A DNA stretch of 64,000 bases, taken from Neobacillus mesonae. Its GTDB lineage: Bacteria > Bacillota > Bacilli > Bacillales > Cytobacillaceae. Shown here in pieces: positions 1 to 13,709 of this stretch. The first letter of the stretch is position 1, and each line of letters begins with the position of its first letter. The notes under the pieces are model-generated. The model was not told where the DNA came from. It saw only the letters and a list, made by a program, of their open reading frames with translations, and did no database searches. The translations under genes were made by a program, and so were the position numbers. The stretch is from the NCBI RefSeq assembly GCF_001636315.1, contig NZ_KV440949.1, forward strand, positions 1,466,703 to 1,530,702. Reading direction: 5' to 3'.

Positions 1-342
1 CGAACCCACGTCCAAAGATATCGGCACTTAAGCTTCTACGAGTGTAGTCGATATATTCGTGTTTCGCTGAGCCTTTTGCCTATCGACGGGCGGCCGGTCA
101 GCTAGCCTGGTTGTTCTCTTCCTTCATCCTCAGGCGGTGGAATCCGGCGTAGCCTGCTAAAAGTGAGTCCGCTACCCTACCACACAGGCGATGGAGGGGC
201 GAACCGCTTAGTGCTTAATTAGGCAGCTAAAGCGAAGTTGTTGTTAGTTTTGCCAGTTATTGGCTTTGACGTTTTAACGAGGCCGATCCCCTCGACTCGC
301 AACCCAAGCTCGAACTACCCCTGTCGAATCCGTAGCGTCCCC
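1..342 (-). ncRNA. ssrA: transfer-messenger RNA (tmRNA), 3' end cut by window edge
   Basis: tmRNA rescues stalled ribosomes together with SmpB, encoded just downstream. On the minus strand the molecule begins GGGGACG at 342, followed by the family-typical GATTCGACAGGG, and runs to the T-arm at position 1. The last roughly 20 nt (end of the T-arm, acceptor 3' strand and CCA) lie outside the window. The tag reading frame is visible at 219-254. The mature sequence closely follows the known Bacillus tmRNA throughout. A sigma-A promoter lies about 90 bp upstream, so a 5' leader is presumably removed by RNase P. Confidence 0.96.
219..254 (-). other. tmRNA proteolysis-tag reading frame
   Basis: Eleven codons plus TAA inside ssrA encode GKTNNNFALAA. 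After the unencoded alanine carried by tmRNA this gives AGKTNNNFALAA. The ALAA end is the ClpXP degradation signal, and the GK-NNNFALAA pattern matches tags known from other Bacillus relatives. clpP itself is encoded at 15777-16379. Confidence 0.92.
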
Positions 343-433
343 ATTATAAAAGTGCTGATGATCAGCAAGAACGTTAGGAAACTGGCAAGTTGTTTGAGCA
401 AAAGTTTCTATCGCTTATCTCAGCGACAAACTT

Positions 434-461
434 ATTATAACATACTCAGTGAATTTTGCAA
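434..461 (-). promoter_or_regulatory. sigma-A promoter of ssrA
   Basis: On the minus strand TTGCAA (456-461) and a perfect TATAAT (434-439) are separated by 16 bp. Transcription should start near 427, leaving a leader of about 85 nt before the mature tmRNA 5' end at 342. Confidence 0.7.
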
Positions 462-488
462 TTGTAAGTAATTGTAAGATAAACCAAA

Positions 489-956
489 TTACATTTTCTG
501 ACGCTCGCGGAAGGCACGTTCAATTTCACGCTTCGCTTCCTTCTTCTTCAGGTCTTCACGCTTGTCATAGTTTTTCTTACCCCTTGCAAGACCAATTAAA
601 ACCTTACAGAAGCCATTTTTTAAATAAAGCTTTAATGGAATAAGTGCATAGCCGGATTCTTTAGCTTCTCCATATAGCTTATTAATTTCCTTTTTATGAA
701 GCAGCAGTTTCCGTGTTCGTAATGGATCATGATTATATCGGTTTCCCTGCTCATATGGGCTGATATGCATTCCGAATAAATCGGCTTCTCCATTTTGAAT
801 CCTGACATAAGAATCCTTTAAATTAACTCGCCCGGCACGAATGGACTTGATTTCGGTCCCTTGGAGGACGATGCCGGCTTCGTACGTTTCTTCGATAAAA
901 TAATCATGCGTCGCCTTTTTATTTTGGGCAACTACCTTTCCTACTCCTCTTGGCAT
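489..956 (-). CDS. smpB: SsrA-binding protein SmpB
   Basis: A 155-residue SmpB of normal family length. It binds the tRNA-like part of tmRNA and delivers it to stalled ribosomes. The OB-fold core occupies about residues 10-125; the very basic tail ([18 protein letters not shown] at the C-terminus) is the part that enters the empty mRNA channel. A GAGGTG ribosome binding site precedes the ATG at 956. It lies between rnr (upstream) and ssrA (downstream), all read leftward, as in B. subtilis. An eight-unit repeat array separates it from rnr. Confidence 0.97.
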   Translation of the reverse strand: MPRGVGKVVAQNKKATHDYFIEETYEAGIVLQGTEIKSIRAGRVNLKDSYVRIQNGEADLFGMHISPYEQGNRYNHDPLRTRKLLLHKKEINKLYGEAKESGYALIPLKLYLKNGFCKVLIGLARGKKNYDKREDLKKKEAKREIERAFRERQKM

Positions 957-1015
957 AAAAGTTTCACCTCATCTCTGGATTTTATTGTAACAGAAACGCG
1001 GAGTTCAGTACAACG

Positions 1016-1045
1016 AAAAGAGAGCTCGTATGGAGCCCTCTCATT
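1016..1045 (-). terminator. possible terminator between rnr and smpB
   Basis: On the minus strand GAGAG-GGCTC, loop CATAC, GAGCT-CTC is followed by TTTTCGTT. The stem is good but the U-run is short, so it may only weaken read-through from rnr into smpB. Confidence 0.45.
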
Positions 1046-1087
1046 AGTGCTGTCTCGCTTGTTCATACACACAAGATTACTTTTACG

Positions 1088-1503
1088 TGACCTTGCACTG
1101 CTTTTTTATGCTCGTCCGGGCACGTAGAACACTTCTAAATGACCTTATACTGCTATTTCATGCTCGTTCGGGCACGTAGAACACTTCTATGTGACCTGAC
1201 GCTGCTTTTTCATGCCTGTTCGGGCACGTAGACCGCTTCTATGTGACCTTGCGCTGATTGTTCATGCCTGTTCGGGCACGTAGACCCATTATACGTGACC
1301 TTACACCACTTTTTTATGCTCTTTCGGGCACGTAGAACCCTTATACGTGGCCTTACACCACTTTTTTATGCTCGTTTGGTCACGTAGAACCCTTCTACTT
1401 GACCTTGCGCTGCTTTTTCATGCCTGTTCGGTCACGTAGAACCCTTCTACGTGACCTTGCACTGCTTTTTTATGCTCGTTCCTGCACGTAGACACCTATA
1501 AAA
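1088..1503. repeat. array A: 8 tandem 52-bp hairpin units between smpB and rnr
   Basis: The marker TGACC (TGGCC in one copy) recurs at 1088, 1140, 1192, 1244, 1296, 1348, 1400 and 1452, an exact 52-bp period with no drift. Each unit joins a T-rich stretch ending in TGCTCGTT or TGCCTGTT to a dyad CACGTAGAA / TTCTACGTG. At 1430-1456 the dyad is perfect, with 12-bp arms around a CCC loop. Divergence is by point substitution only, not by length. It lies entirely outside the genes, 6 bp from the rnr stop codon. No recognised repeat family can be named from the sequence alone. Confidence 0.95.
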
Positions 1504-1509
1504 CTTAAT

Positions 1510-3849
1510 CTACCTCTTCTTTTTCCGTTTCGTGCTCTTAGACACTGGGACATTCTCATAAAATTTACGTTTCTTTTTTGGCTTTTTCCCTTCACCCGAG
1601 GCATTCGGCTTTTGATTATTGCCGCCTTCCTTGTTTTTCCGCGGTTTATGTGTTTCGCTGCCTGTTTTAAAAACCTTCGGTGTATCAGGACGTTCGCGGC
1701 GGCGTGTGCCTTTCATGCCGACAATCTCGAAATCAATGGAATGCTCTTCCTTATTTACTTTTACCACGCGGACGGTGATTTCATCGCCGATACGGAAGAC
1801 ATTCCCGGTGCGTTCGCCGATCATCGCGTAATGGCGCTCATCGAAACGGTAATAATCATCGGTCATATAGCTGACATGGACAAGGCCTTCAATCGTATTC
1901 GGCAGCTCGACAAACATCCCGAAGTTTGTTACCGAACTGATAATACCATCGTACTCTTCACCAATCTTATCCTCCATATACTCGGCCTTCTTCAATTCAT
2001 CGGTATCCCGCTCCGCATCTACTGCACGGCGTTCCATTTTTGAAGAATGCTCGGCAATGTCAGGCAGGTCGACATTCCATTTTTCCCGCGTTGCCTCATC
2101 CAGCTTGCCTTCAATGATGTAAGTCCGAATTAATCGGTGCACAATCGTATCTGGATAACGGCGGATTGGAGAAGTGAAGTGGGTATAGAACTGCGTCGAT
2201 AACCCAAAGTGCCCAATGCTTTCAGGATAGTACTTGGCCTGCTGCATCGAGCGCAGCATTACAGTGGAAACGACCATTTCCTCCGGTTTACCCTGCACCT
2301 CTTCAATAATTTCCTGCAAGGCCCTTGGGTGCACTTGATTGGCCGTCCCTTTTACGATATAGCCAAAGTTTGTAATAAACTCGAAAAACTTTCGCAGCTT
2401 ATCTTCTTTTGGATCTTCGTGAATTCGGTAAATGAACGGCACTTCCATCCAGTGGAAATGCTCCGCAACGGTTTCGTTGGCAGCTAGCATGAACTCTTCA
2501 ATCAGCCGCTCCGCCACTGAACGTTCACGTATAATGACATCAGTCGGCTTGCCTTCTTCGTCGACAAGTACTTTTGACTCTTTGAAATCAAAATCAATCG
2601 CACCGCGCGTCATCCGCTTATTACGAAGGATGGCTGCCAGTTCCTCCATTAATTCAAACATCGGCACCAGCGGCTCGTAGCGGGCTCTCGTTTCCTCATC
2701 CTTATCTATAAGGATTCTGTTCACATCGTGATAGGTCATCCGCTCGGTTGTTTTAATCACACTTTGAAAAATCTCATGGGAAACCACATGGCCCACTGAG
2801 TCGATTTCCATTTCGCACGATAACACAAGCCGGTCAACCTGTGGATTCAAGGAACAAATCCCATTCGACAGGCGATGTGGAATCATCGGAATAACGCGGT
2901 CAACTAAATAAACACTCGTCGCCCTGTCGGCTGCTTCAAGGTCAATCGGTGACCCTTCCTTTACATAATAGCTGACATCGGCAATATGAACGCCAAGCTT
3001 GTAATTGCCGTTCTCAAGCTTAGTCACCGTAACCGCATCGTCAAGGTCCTTCGCATCGGCCCCATCAATCGTGACAATCGTCTCACCGCGAAGATCACGC
3101 CGGTTCGTCAATTCACTTTCGTCGATGGTGTCAGGCACGGCATTCGCCTGCTGTAAAACCTCATCAGGAAAGGCCATTGGCAGCCCGTGCTTATGTATAA
3201 TTGAAAGGATATCAACACCGGGGTCGTTTTTGTGGCCAAGGATCGTGACTACTTCCCCTTCGGCACTTTTTCTTCCTTCAGGGTACGTGGTTAATTTAAC
3301 AACCACCTTATGCCCCTCAACCGCCCCTTTGGATGCCTCTTTCGGGATGAAGATATCACTAGCGAATTTTTTATCATCGGGAATCACAAAGCCAAAGTTT
3401 TTGCTTTCAACATAGGTGCCAACAATCTGCTGCACCCCCCGTTCAATAATTCGAATAACGCTCCCTTCACGGCGCTGTCCGGCGCTCTCTGAGGACACGC
3501 GGACTAATACCGTGTCCCCATGCATCGCGTTATTTGTTTCTGTCGGCGGGATAAAAATATCGTCCATACCAGGTTCATCAGGAACCACAAAGGCAAACCC
3601 TTTGGCATGGCCCGTCAGCTTTCCGCGTACAAGGTTCATTTTTTCCGGCAGTCCGTAACGATTAGCTCTAGTACGGACGACTAATCCTTTTTCCTCCATA
3701 TTAACGAGCGCTTTAACAAATTCCTTAAAGTCGCCCGAATCCTGTATGCCAAAGGCTTCCTCCAGTTCCTGAACAGTTAATGGTTTATAGGCCTCGTCCT
3801 TCATATATTGCAAAAGCCTGTTGATGTGCTTTTGAATGTTTTCTTCCAT
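1510..3849 (-). CDS. rnr: ribonuclease R (3'-5' exoribonuclease)
   Basis: A 779-residue RNase R, which degrades structured RNA and takes part in tmRNA-linked mRNA decay. Domains in order: N-terminal winged helix (about 1-70), two cold-shock/OB domains (about 72-210), the RNB catalytic domain (about 250-590) with the metal-binding aspartate cluster [10 protein letters not shown] at 262-271, an S1 domain (about 640-725), and a strongly basic tail rich in Lys and Arg. The length is usual for Firmicutes. It lies between the esterase gene (upstream) and smpB. The RBS is GAGGGATT before the ATG at 3849. Confidence 0.97.
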   Translation of the reverse strand: MEENIQKHINRLLQYMKDEAYKPLTVQELEEAFGIQDSGDFKEFVKALVNMEEKGLVVRTRANRYGLPEKMNLVRGKLTGHAKGFAFVVPDEPGMDDIFIPPTETNNAMHGDTVLVRVSSESAGQRREGSVIRIIERGVQQIVGTYVESKNFGFVIPDDKKFASDIFIPKEASKGAVEGHKVVVKLTTYPEGRKSAEGEVVTILGHKNDPGVDILSIIHKHGLPMAFPDEVLQQANAVPDTIDESELTNRRDLRGETIVTIDGADAKDLDDAVTVTKLENGNYKLGVHIADVSYYVKEGSPIDLEAADRATSVYLVDRVIPMIPHRLSNGICSLNPQVDRLVLSCEMEIDSVGHVVSHEIFQSVIKTTERMTYHDVNRILIDKDEETRARYEPLVPMFELMEELAAILRNKRMTRGAIDFDFKESKVLVDEEGKPTDVIIRERSVAERLIEEFMLAANETVAEHFHWMEVPFIYRIHEDPKEDKLRKFFEFITNFGYIVKGTANQVHPRALQEIIEEVQGKPEEMVVSTVMLRSMQQAKYYPESIGHFGLSTQFYTHFTSPIRRYPDTIVHRLIRTYIIEGKLDEATREKWNVDLPDIAEHSSKMERRAVDAERDTDELKKAEYMEDKIGEEYDGIISSVTNFGMFVELPNTIEGLVHVSYMTDDYYRFDERHYAMIGERTGNVFRIGDEITVRVVKVNKEEHSIDFEIVGMKGTRRRERPDTPKVFKTGSETHKPRKNKEGGNNQKPNASGEGKKPKKKRKFYENVPVSKSTKRKKKR

Positions 3850-3873
3850 GGCAATCCCTCCTCAATCGGATTT

Positions 3874-4620
3874 CTAATCGTGCCAGTCCAGTTTTTCTAA
3901 AAAGGCGTACACATCCTCGTGCAGCTTGTCTCTTTCCCTGTCAAGCGTGATCACATGACCTGATTCTTCGTACCACTTGATTTCTTTTGTTGTTGATTCG
4001 ATTTCGTTATAGATGATATTAGCACTTTCAGGGTTGATCATATGGTCATGGCGGGCTTGAACCACAAAGGTTGGCGCATAAATCATGTCAATATTTTTCC
4101 GGACTTCTGAGATTAATCCTTGAAGTGCTTTTAACGTGTTCATCGGTGTTTTTTGAAACTCGTTCATTTCCAATTCGATTTGCTCGTCCGATTTTCCTTC
4201 TCGCTTTTTAAATTCCCGGGCATATTCGAGGACCCCTTCGTACATAACTTGTTCGCTTTTTATATACATCGGCGCACACATTGGCACAATTCCTTTTATA
4301 GGTACAGTGTATCCTAATTTTAAGGAAAATACGCCGCCTAAGGAAAGTCCTGCCACCGCAATTTCCTCGTGACCGTTATTTTTTAAAAAATTGTACCCGT
4401 TTAAGACGTCCTGCCACCACTCTTCAGGGCCAGTATGGACCAGCTCCTCCGGCGGCACACCATGTCCTTTATAATGCGGCGCATGGCAAGTATAGCCTCT
4501 TTTCTCAAGATAACGTCCCAGCATTCGCACATCAGATGAATTACCGGTAAAGCCATGCAGCAGGAGAACGGCCCTCTTCCCGCCTTGAAAGGTAAATGGT
4601 TTTGGTAATGTAATTTTCAT
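3874..4620 (-). CDS. carboxylesterase, Est30/YvaK type (alpha/beta hydrolase)
   Basis: A 248-residue serine hydrolase very similar to the Geobacillus Est30 carboxylesterase, which cleaves short acyl esters. Visible motifs are the oxyanion loop HGFTG (22-26), the nucleophile elbow GLSLGG with Ser93, a late Asp in QARHD and the catalytic His in SGHVI. The start at 4620 is chosen because an AAAGGAG site precedes it and the homologue begins MKI-PKPF here. The frame stays open 68 codons further upstream, but that stretch is encoded by the 21-bp repeat array and lacks an RBS. B. subtilis keeps this gene next to rnr and secG. Confidence 0.93.
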   Translation of the reverse strand: MKITLPKPFTFQGGKRAVLLLHGFTGNSSDVRMLGRYLEKRGYTCHAPHYKGHGVPPEELVHTGPEEWWQDVLNGYNFLKNNGHEEIAVAGLSLGGVFSLKLGYTVPIKGIVPMCAPMYIKSEQVMYEGVLEYAREFKKREGKSDEQIELEMNEFQKTPMNTLKALQGLISEVRKNIDMIYAPTFVVQARHDHMINPESANIIYNEIESTTKEIKWYEESGHVITLDRERDKLHEDVYAFLEKLDWHD

Positions 4621-4746
4621 GTAAAAAACTCCTTTGATGCAAATATTGCTATTCTTTAGTTTAAGCAATGGTGTCGCTAACAATCCAGAAAAAAGGCTTG
4701 ATAGATGTGGAAGTGAGCTTTTTATCCGGGATATTCTTATATCGAT

Positions 4747-4990
4747 TCCGCGCAAGCTGGATCGTATTTCGCGAAGTTTTATGTTTATTTCGCGGGTTTC
4801 TGGATTTATTTCGCCGATTTTCACAATAATTTCGGGAACTTCTGCATTATTTTCGCCAATCTACCCTTTTTAGTTTAGATACCACCCAGATTTTAAGTTT
4901 ATTCCACCGATTTTGATGGTATTCCGCGGTTTTTCTGATTTATTCCACTGATTTTCACGTTTATTCCGCCAACTATAACCATATATTCCG
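4747..4990. repeat. array B: 21-bp tandem repeat between est and secG
   Basis: TTCG marks recur at 4768, 4789, 4810, 4831 and 4852, exactly 21 bp apart. The family then continues as ATTCC marks at 4901, 4921, 4942, 4963 and 4985 (20-22 bp). The plus-strand consensus is close to TTTATTTCGCCGATTTTCNNA. Read on the minus strand it gives a seven-residue periodic peptide (REI, GEI), which creates the spurious N-terminal extension of the esterase frame. The 4621-5051 gap holds only this array and the secG terminator. Confidence 0.9.
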
Positions 4991-5011
4991 TGAAACATTT
5001 TCAGGCAGACA

Positions 5012-5039
5012 CAAAAACCCGGCACAATGGCCGGGTTTC
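5012..5039 (-). terminator. intrinsic terminator of secG
   Basis: On the minus strand AAACCCGGC, loop CATTGT, GCCGGGTTT runs straight into a T-run. It sits 12 bp past the secG stop and ends the secG transcript before the 21-bp array. Confidence 0.88.
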
Positions 5040-5051
5040 GATCATTTCATA

Positions 5052-5285
5052 TTAAATTTTAAAGTAAGTAACGGCAAGTGCTAGTAAGATAAATAAAACG
5101 GCTAATACAACCGTAATTCGATGAAGAATCAAATCAATTCCCCGTGCTTTTTGCTTACCGAATAATGATTCTGCACCACCGGAAATGGCACCGGATAGTC
5201 CAGCGCTTTTGCCTGATTGAAGTAGTACAACTGCAATTAATCCGATACTTACAATTACTAATAATACGACTAAAAATGTATGCAT
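5052..5285 (-). CDS. secG: preprotein translocase subunit SecG
   Basis: A 77-residue membrane protein, the small stimulatory subunit of the SecYEG channel. Two hydrophobic segments (about 3-22 and 54-74) flank a Gly/Ser-rich loop with LFGKQKARG, typical of SecG. The start at 5285 follows a strong AGGAGGTGG site; an upstream in-frame ATG at 5333 has none. It is monocistronic here, with its own promoter and terminator. Confidence 0.95.
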   Translation of the reverse strand: MHTFLVVLLVIVSIGLIAVVLLQSGKSAGLSGAISGGAESLFGKQKARGIDLILHRITVVLAVLFILLALAVTYFKI

Positions 5286-5323
5286 GAAGGCCACCTCCTG
5301 TAGACACATAACACAGTACATTA

Positions 5324-5352
5324 AATTTACCATAAAAATTCCCGTTTCACAA
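5324..5352 (-). promoter_or_regulatory. candidate sigma-A promoter of secG
   Basis: On the minus strand TTGTGA (5347-5352) and TAAATT (5324-5329) are 17 bp apart, placing the start of transcription about 30 nt before the secG RBS. Confidence 0.5.
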
Positions 5353-5378
5353 TAGAATATTGCGACAACTTTTGGTAA

Positions 5379-6296
5379 TTATCTTGAAATAGAAGAGGCC
5401 ATTCTCACATATGTATGGCGTTTCCCTCTCACGACAACCGAATAGGCCATAATATTTTCCGGTATGGACATTCCCGATGCACCGGCGTCGCCAATGTGGA
5501 AGAGGTCTGCACCTGCCATTTTGCTGTTTAAGGCAATTTGCTTAATCGTTGCTTCGTCGGCACCTTCTTGGCTTGTTCCTGTTGTAAGGATCGCCAGTGC
5601 ACCCTTTTCATGAACGGCATCAACTAATTTTGCTGTTTTTTCAACAGTGAATCCTGGAACGGTTCCTGGAGAAGGAATGAGTATAATGTCAGCGCCTGCT
5701 TCGATAAACGAATGCAAGGTGTCAGTTGACATCAAGCTACCGCCTGCTTCACCGGCCACACCGGCACTATGCATTTTTCCAGCAATAATTAAACCATCTT
5801 CTCCAAAAACCTTACGGGCTACTTGAATCGCTTTGGTGATCGCCGTGTTGGATACACCTGTCTTTGGATTTCCTGTAAGACAGACAAAATCAAAGCCTAA
5901 TTCCTTCGCCTTCCGCAGCGACTTTTCCGTTGCCATCCGCCCCTCTGGCAACTCATGTAAAGTCTCCATTTGAACCGCATCCATATCTACAGGCTCCAAA
6001 TTCAACCCAATCGGCCTGCCGACAAGTTTTTTCAACTCTTTCACAATGGTGTCAGGCGCCGTTGTGGATAACCCCTCAAAATGTGGATTAAAGACATCAA
6101 AGAAGTTGAGCAGGATGAGGTCGGCGCCAAAGGCTGCGGCCATTTCGGCGTTGGTGACAGCTGGGTAGTACGGGGTGACGGCTCCGATGACTTCGGCGAC
6201 CATTGTCCGGCCCTCTGATGCTAGAATGGCCTGCTTAAGCTCTTTTCCCGACATTTTGGCAAAATCAGATGCAGTACAGTCTAATAGACGTTTCAT
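5379..6296 (-). CDS. TIM-barrel protein of uncertain function (DUF7916-like)
   Basis: A 305-residue protein that looks like a complete (beta/alpha)8 barrel: successive hydrophobic strands such as ADLILLNFFDV, FVCLTGNP, GLIIAGKMHSAG, ADIILIPSPGTVPG and LAILTTGT end in small or polar loops. I recall relatives being labelled PEP phosphonomutase or haloacid-dehalogenase-like, but the phosphonomutase active-site signature is not apparent, so I give no reaction. The repeated G-T-S/G-S-L loop style would suit a phosphate-bearing ligand (inference). A strong AAAGGAGG site precedes the ATG. It lies behind eno, but the eno terminator separates them. Confidence 0.8.
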   Translation of the reverse strand: MKRLLDCTASDFAKMSGKELKQAILASEGRTMVAEVIGAVTPYYPAVTNAEMAAAFGADLILLNFFDVFNPHFEGLSTTAPDTIVKELKKLVGRPIGLNLEPVDMDAVQMETLHELPEGRMATEKSLRKAKELGFDFVCLTGNPKTGVSNTAITKAIQVARKVFGEDGLIIAGKMHSAGVAGEAGGSLMSTDTLHSFIEAGADIILIPSPGTVPGFTVEKTAKLVDAVHEKGALAILTTGTSQEGADEATIKQIALNSKMAGADLFHIGDAGASGMSIPENIMAYSVVVRGKRHTYVRMASSISR

Positions 6297-6318
6297 GAAA
6301 CATTACCTCCTTTGTGAG

Positions 6319-6347
6319 AAAAGGCACCCACAAATCATGGATGCCTT
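6319..6347 (-). terminator. terminator of the glycolytic operon (after eno)
   Basis: On the minus strand AAGGCATCCA, a short loop, TGGGTGCCTT is followed by TTCTC. It lies 16 bp past the eno stop and should end the cggR-gap-pgk-tpiA-gpmI-eno transcript. Confidence 0.8.
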
Positions 6348-6362
6348 AACTTTAAAAAGTTA

Positions 6363-7673
<1,311 letters not shown>

Positions 7674-7708
7674 TTAAAAAAATTATTTATTTTTGCATCA
7701 ATACGAGT

Positions 7709-10055
<2,347 letters not shown>

Positions 10056-10173
10056 CTATTTAAAGCTTCAATAATTTAATATTTCACTTTAAATTTGTGA
10101 AGCTTAGCTCTGCTTACACCGCCTTTGCCAACAATAAAATTTGTTAAGCTTATATTACTGAATTAGAGTCAAT

Positions 10174-11358
10174 TTACTTATCGTTTAAAGCAACAACACC
10201 TGGAAGTGCTTTTCCTTCCATAAACTCAAGTGAGGCGCCACCGCCAGTTGAAATATGGCTCATTTGATCGGCTAACCCAAACTTTTCAACCGCCGCCGCT
10301 GAGTCACCGCCGCCGATGACAGAATACGTATCTTTCGCAGCAGCAAGCGCTTCGGCAACTGCCTTAGTTCCGCCTGCAAATTTATCGATTTCAAATACAC
10401 CCATTGGTCCGTTCCAAATAACAAGCTTTGATTTTTCAATTACATCACGATAGATAGCCGCTGTCTTTGGACCGATATCAAGTGCTTCCCAGTCAGCCGG
10501 AATTTCCTCAATCGCAACCACCTTCGTATTGGCATCTGCCGAAAAATCATCAGCAACAATCGCATCAACCGGCATATAGAAGTTAACGCCCTTTGCTTTT
10601 GCTTTTTCCATGAAGGATTTGGCAAGTTCGATTTTGTCTTCTTCAAGCAATGATTTGCCGATTTCATGCCCTTGCGCTTTGACGAATGTATAAGCAAGAC
10701 CGCCGCCGATAATAAGATTGTCTACTAACTCAAGCAGATTTTCAATAACACCGATCTTGTCCTTTACTTTCGCGCCGCCTATGATTGCGGTAAATGGACG
10801 CTCTGGATTCGAAAGAGCTTTACCGAGTACATCCAATTCTTTTTCCATTAAGAAGCCGCTGACAGCCGGAAGATGGTGAGCAATTCCCTCAGTAGAGGCA
10901 TGTGCCCGGTGTGCCGCACCAAAGGCATCATTCACATAAATATCGGCAAGCTCAGCAAATGCTTTTGCAAGCTCTGAATCATTCTTTTCCTCACCTGGGT
11001 AAAAGCGAACATTTTCAAGCAGCAAAACATCGCCTTCGTGCATCGTGTCAATTAATGCCTTAACAGAATCACCGTATGCTTCGTCAGCCTTTTTTACTTC
11101 TTTGCCAAGATGCTCAGAAAGCCTTACTGCCACTGGGGTTAAGCGCATTTCTTCGACCACTTTCCCCTTTGGGCGGCCGAGGTGGCTGGCTAAAATCACT
11201 TTTGCACCTTGTTCCACCAAATATTGAATAGTTGGCAGTGCTGCACGGATCCGGGTTTCATCTGTTATTTTTCCATCCTGCATTGGCACGTTGAAGTCTA
11301 CCCGGCAAAACACGCGTTTCCCTTTGACATCGACATCTTTTAACGTTTTCTTGTTCAT
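10174..11358 (-). CDS. pgk: phosphoglycerate kinase
   Basis: A 394-residue kinase making ATP from 1,3-bisphosphoglycerate. The N-terminal substrate site [10 protein letters not shown], the basic-patch region HLGRPKG, and the C-terminal nucleotide loop [14 protein letters not shown] are all present. It follows gap across a 150-bp spacer holding a strong hairpin, and is followed by a 178-bp AT-rich spacer before tpiA. Confidence 0.98.
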   Translation of the reverse strand: MNKKTLKDVDVKGKRVFCRVDFNVPMQDGKITDETRIRAALPTIQYLVEQGAKVILASHLGRPKGKVVEEMRLTPVAVRLSEHLGKEVKKADEAYGDSVKALIDTMHEGDVLLLENVRFYPGEEKNDSELAKAFAELADIYVNDAFGAAHRAHASTEGIAHHLPAVSGFLMEKELDVLGKALSNPERPFTAIIGGAKVKDKIGVIENLLELVDNLIIGGGLAYTFVKAQGHEIGKSLLEEDKIELAKSFMEKAKAKGVNFYMPVDAIVADDFSADANTKVVAIEEIPADWEALDIGPKTAAIYRDVIEKSKLVIWNGPMGVFEIDKFAGGTKAVAEALAAAKDTYSVIGGGDSAAAVEKFGLADQMSHISTGGGASLEFMEGKALPGVVALNDK

Positions 11359-11416
11359 CGAAAGGACCTCCTATGTATGGCTTTTATGCTTTAAAGTCGT
11401 TAAAGCAAATTACATT

Positions 11417-11449
11417 AAAAAAGGAGAGGGGGAATCCCCCCTACTCCCC
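11417..11449 (-). terminator. GC-rich hairpin between gap and pgk
   Basis: On the minus strand GGAGTAGGGGG, GATT, CCCCCTCTCC is followed by six T. As an intrinsic terminator it would lower downstream glycolytic gene expression relative to gap. It could equally protect a processed cggR-gap mRNA end. In B. subtilis the gapA transcript is known to be more abundant than the full operon mRNA. Confidence 0.7.
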
Positions 11450-11508
11450 ATGGAATACCATAAATATTATAAACAGTTTGCCTTAAAAATACCAATGCTA
11501 ACCAAAAA

Positions 11509-12531
<1,023 letters not shown>

Positions 12532-12569
12532 TTATTTGGGTAAAGCATTTATTTAAAAAATTTTATAAA

Positions 12570-13592
12570 CTACCATTTAACTAATGATCCCGCTGCACCT
12601 TCATCCGTGATGAGGATGGTAGATGCGGGTGCCTGTTTCATATAAGCTTTGATTGCCTTAGCCTTTGAAGTCCCTCCGGCAACAGCCAGCACATTCGGGA
12701 TTCCTTCAAGTGTTTCCAATTGCATGCCAATGGTTGACACCTTATGGACAATCTCGCCGCTTTCGTTAAAGTAATAGCCAAACGCTTCTCCTACAGCGTC
12801 TGCCTCTTCAAGCTTCTTTAAGATTTCCGAGGAACTTTTTCGGCGCCCAGCCATTTTAATAGCGTCTCCAATCCCATGAAGAACCATGTTAGCGGATTGT
12901 ATCAGCTTTAAATTTTCATGTATGTCAGGCTCTTTAATCAAGGAATGATAAATTTCCGGACTAACCTGATCTGGCACATAGAAAACTCGATGCTTTCCAT
13001 GGGTGTTGTTTGCCATAATTGCGCAAATGGTATTCGCTTGATTTTGCACATCTTCACCAACACCGCCACGTGCCGGAACAAATAATAATTTCTTATCACC
13101 GCATTCAGGAGTTAATTGTTCAGCAACTGCGGCCATGGTTGAACCGCCGGTCACAGCGATGATATTTTCCCCTTGAAGAAGCTTTTTCATACAAACAGCA
13201 GCGGCTTTGCCAAGCTCGCGTTTAACAAGTGGCGACTCATCTCCATCACCAGGTACGATGATTACCTTTTTGATTCCTAAACGATGCTTAAGCTCCAATT
13301 CTAGGACATCAATTCCTTTAAGTTCACGCATCAAGCCTTCCAAATCCTCCAGCAGATTTCGTCCTTCCAGCGTCAAACTCATCCCGATATTATTTGCGGT
13401 AATAAGATTTTGATCTTTGAGGAAGTCTACTTCACTACGAAGAACTCTTTCGGTTAAACCAAGACTTGCCGCTAAGCTTCTGCGCCCTACCGGCTGCATA
13501 AATCCGATTGAACGAAGAATGGAATACCTTTTTTGCAGAACTGGCAGGAAATCAGGCAATAATCTTTTTGTGATATCGATGAAGGACTGCAT
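12570..13592 (-). CDS. cggR: central glycolytic genes regulator CggR
   Basis: A 340-residue SorC/DeoR-family repressor. An N-terminal winged helix (about 20-70, GRRSLAASLGLTERVLRSEVDFL) is followed by a sugar-phosphate-binding domain (about 90-340) with PGDGDESPL, VTGGSTMAAVAE and the late AVAGGTSKAKAIKAY phosphate loop. In B. subtilis fructose-1,6-bisphosphate releases it. It is the first gene of the glycolytic operon and its operator is visible just upstream, so it should repress itself and the five genes behind it. RBS AAAGGAG. Confidence 0.96.
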   Translation of the reverse strand: MQSFIDITKRLLPDFLPVLQKRYSILRSIGFMQPVGRRSLAASLGLTERVLRSEVDFLKDQNLITANNIGMSLTLEGRNLLEDLEGLMRELKGIDVLELELKHRLGIKKVIIVPGDGDESPLVKRELGKAAAVCMKKLLQGENIIAVTGGSTMAAVAEQLTPECGDKKLLFVPARGGVGEDVQNQANTICAIMANNTHGKHRVFYVPDQVSPEIYHSLIKEPDIHENLKLIQSANMVLHGIGDAIKMAGRRKSSSEILKKLEEADAVGEAFGYYFNESGEIVHKVSTIGMQLETLEGIPNVLAVAGGTSKAKAIKAYMKQAPASTILITDEGAAGSLVKW

Positions 13593-13622
13593 AAGTGTTT
13601 ACTCCTTTATAATATGTTGTTG

Positions 13623-13658
13623 GTCAAAAAATGTCCACCATAGACATATTATGTCCCA
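13623..13658 (-). promoter_or_regulatory. CggR operator (bipartite)
   Basis: The minus strand reads GGGAC-N6-TGTC-N4-GTGGAC-N6-TGAC. The published B. subtilis operator is CGGGAC-N6-TGTC-N4-CGGGAC-N6-TGTC, so spacing is identical with a few base changes. It lies about 30-65 nt downstream of the expected transcription start, as required for the roadblock mode of CggR. Confidence 0.88.
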
Positions 13659-13666
13659 CTAGCCGC

Positions 13667-13709
13667 AAAAAAAATCACTCTTGCTACGTTTTTTATTGTA
13701 ACAGGAGTG
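13667..13709 (-). terminator. terminator of the glutaredoxin-like gene
   Basis: On the minus strand CACTCCTGTTAC, a 10-nt loop, GTAGCAAGAGTG (12-bp stem with one mismatch) is followed by ATTTTTTTT. The first arm and loop include the -10 box of the cggR promoter, so terminator and promoter share bases. Confidence 0.85.

Noticed and set aside
238-471. Plus-strand 77-codon frame across the tmRNA 5' part
   Set aside because: It runs antisense through ssrA and its promoter, with no RBS or homology visible.
1088-1503. CRISPR array
   Set aside because: The whole 52-bp unit repeats with gradual substitutions; there are no unique spacers between conserved repeats, and no cas genes are in the window.
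4621-4824. 68-codon N-terminal extension of the esterase
   Set aside because: It is encoded by the 21-bp array, has no RBS, and homologues start at the ATG at 4620, which has a good RBS.
6048-6062. Further copy of the GGTGTCAGGCACC motif inside the TIM-barrel gene (and a near copy in rnr around 3135)
   Set aside because: Both are in coding frames encoding A/V-P-D-T, so likely chance similarity rather than inserted repeats.
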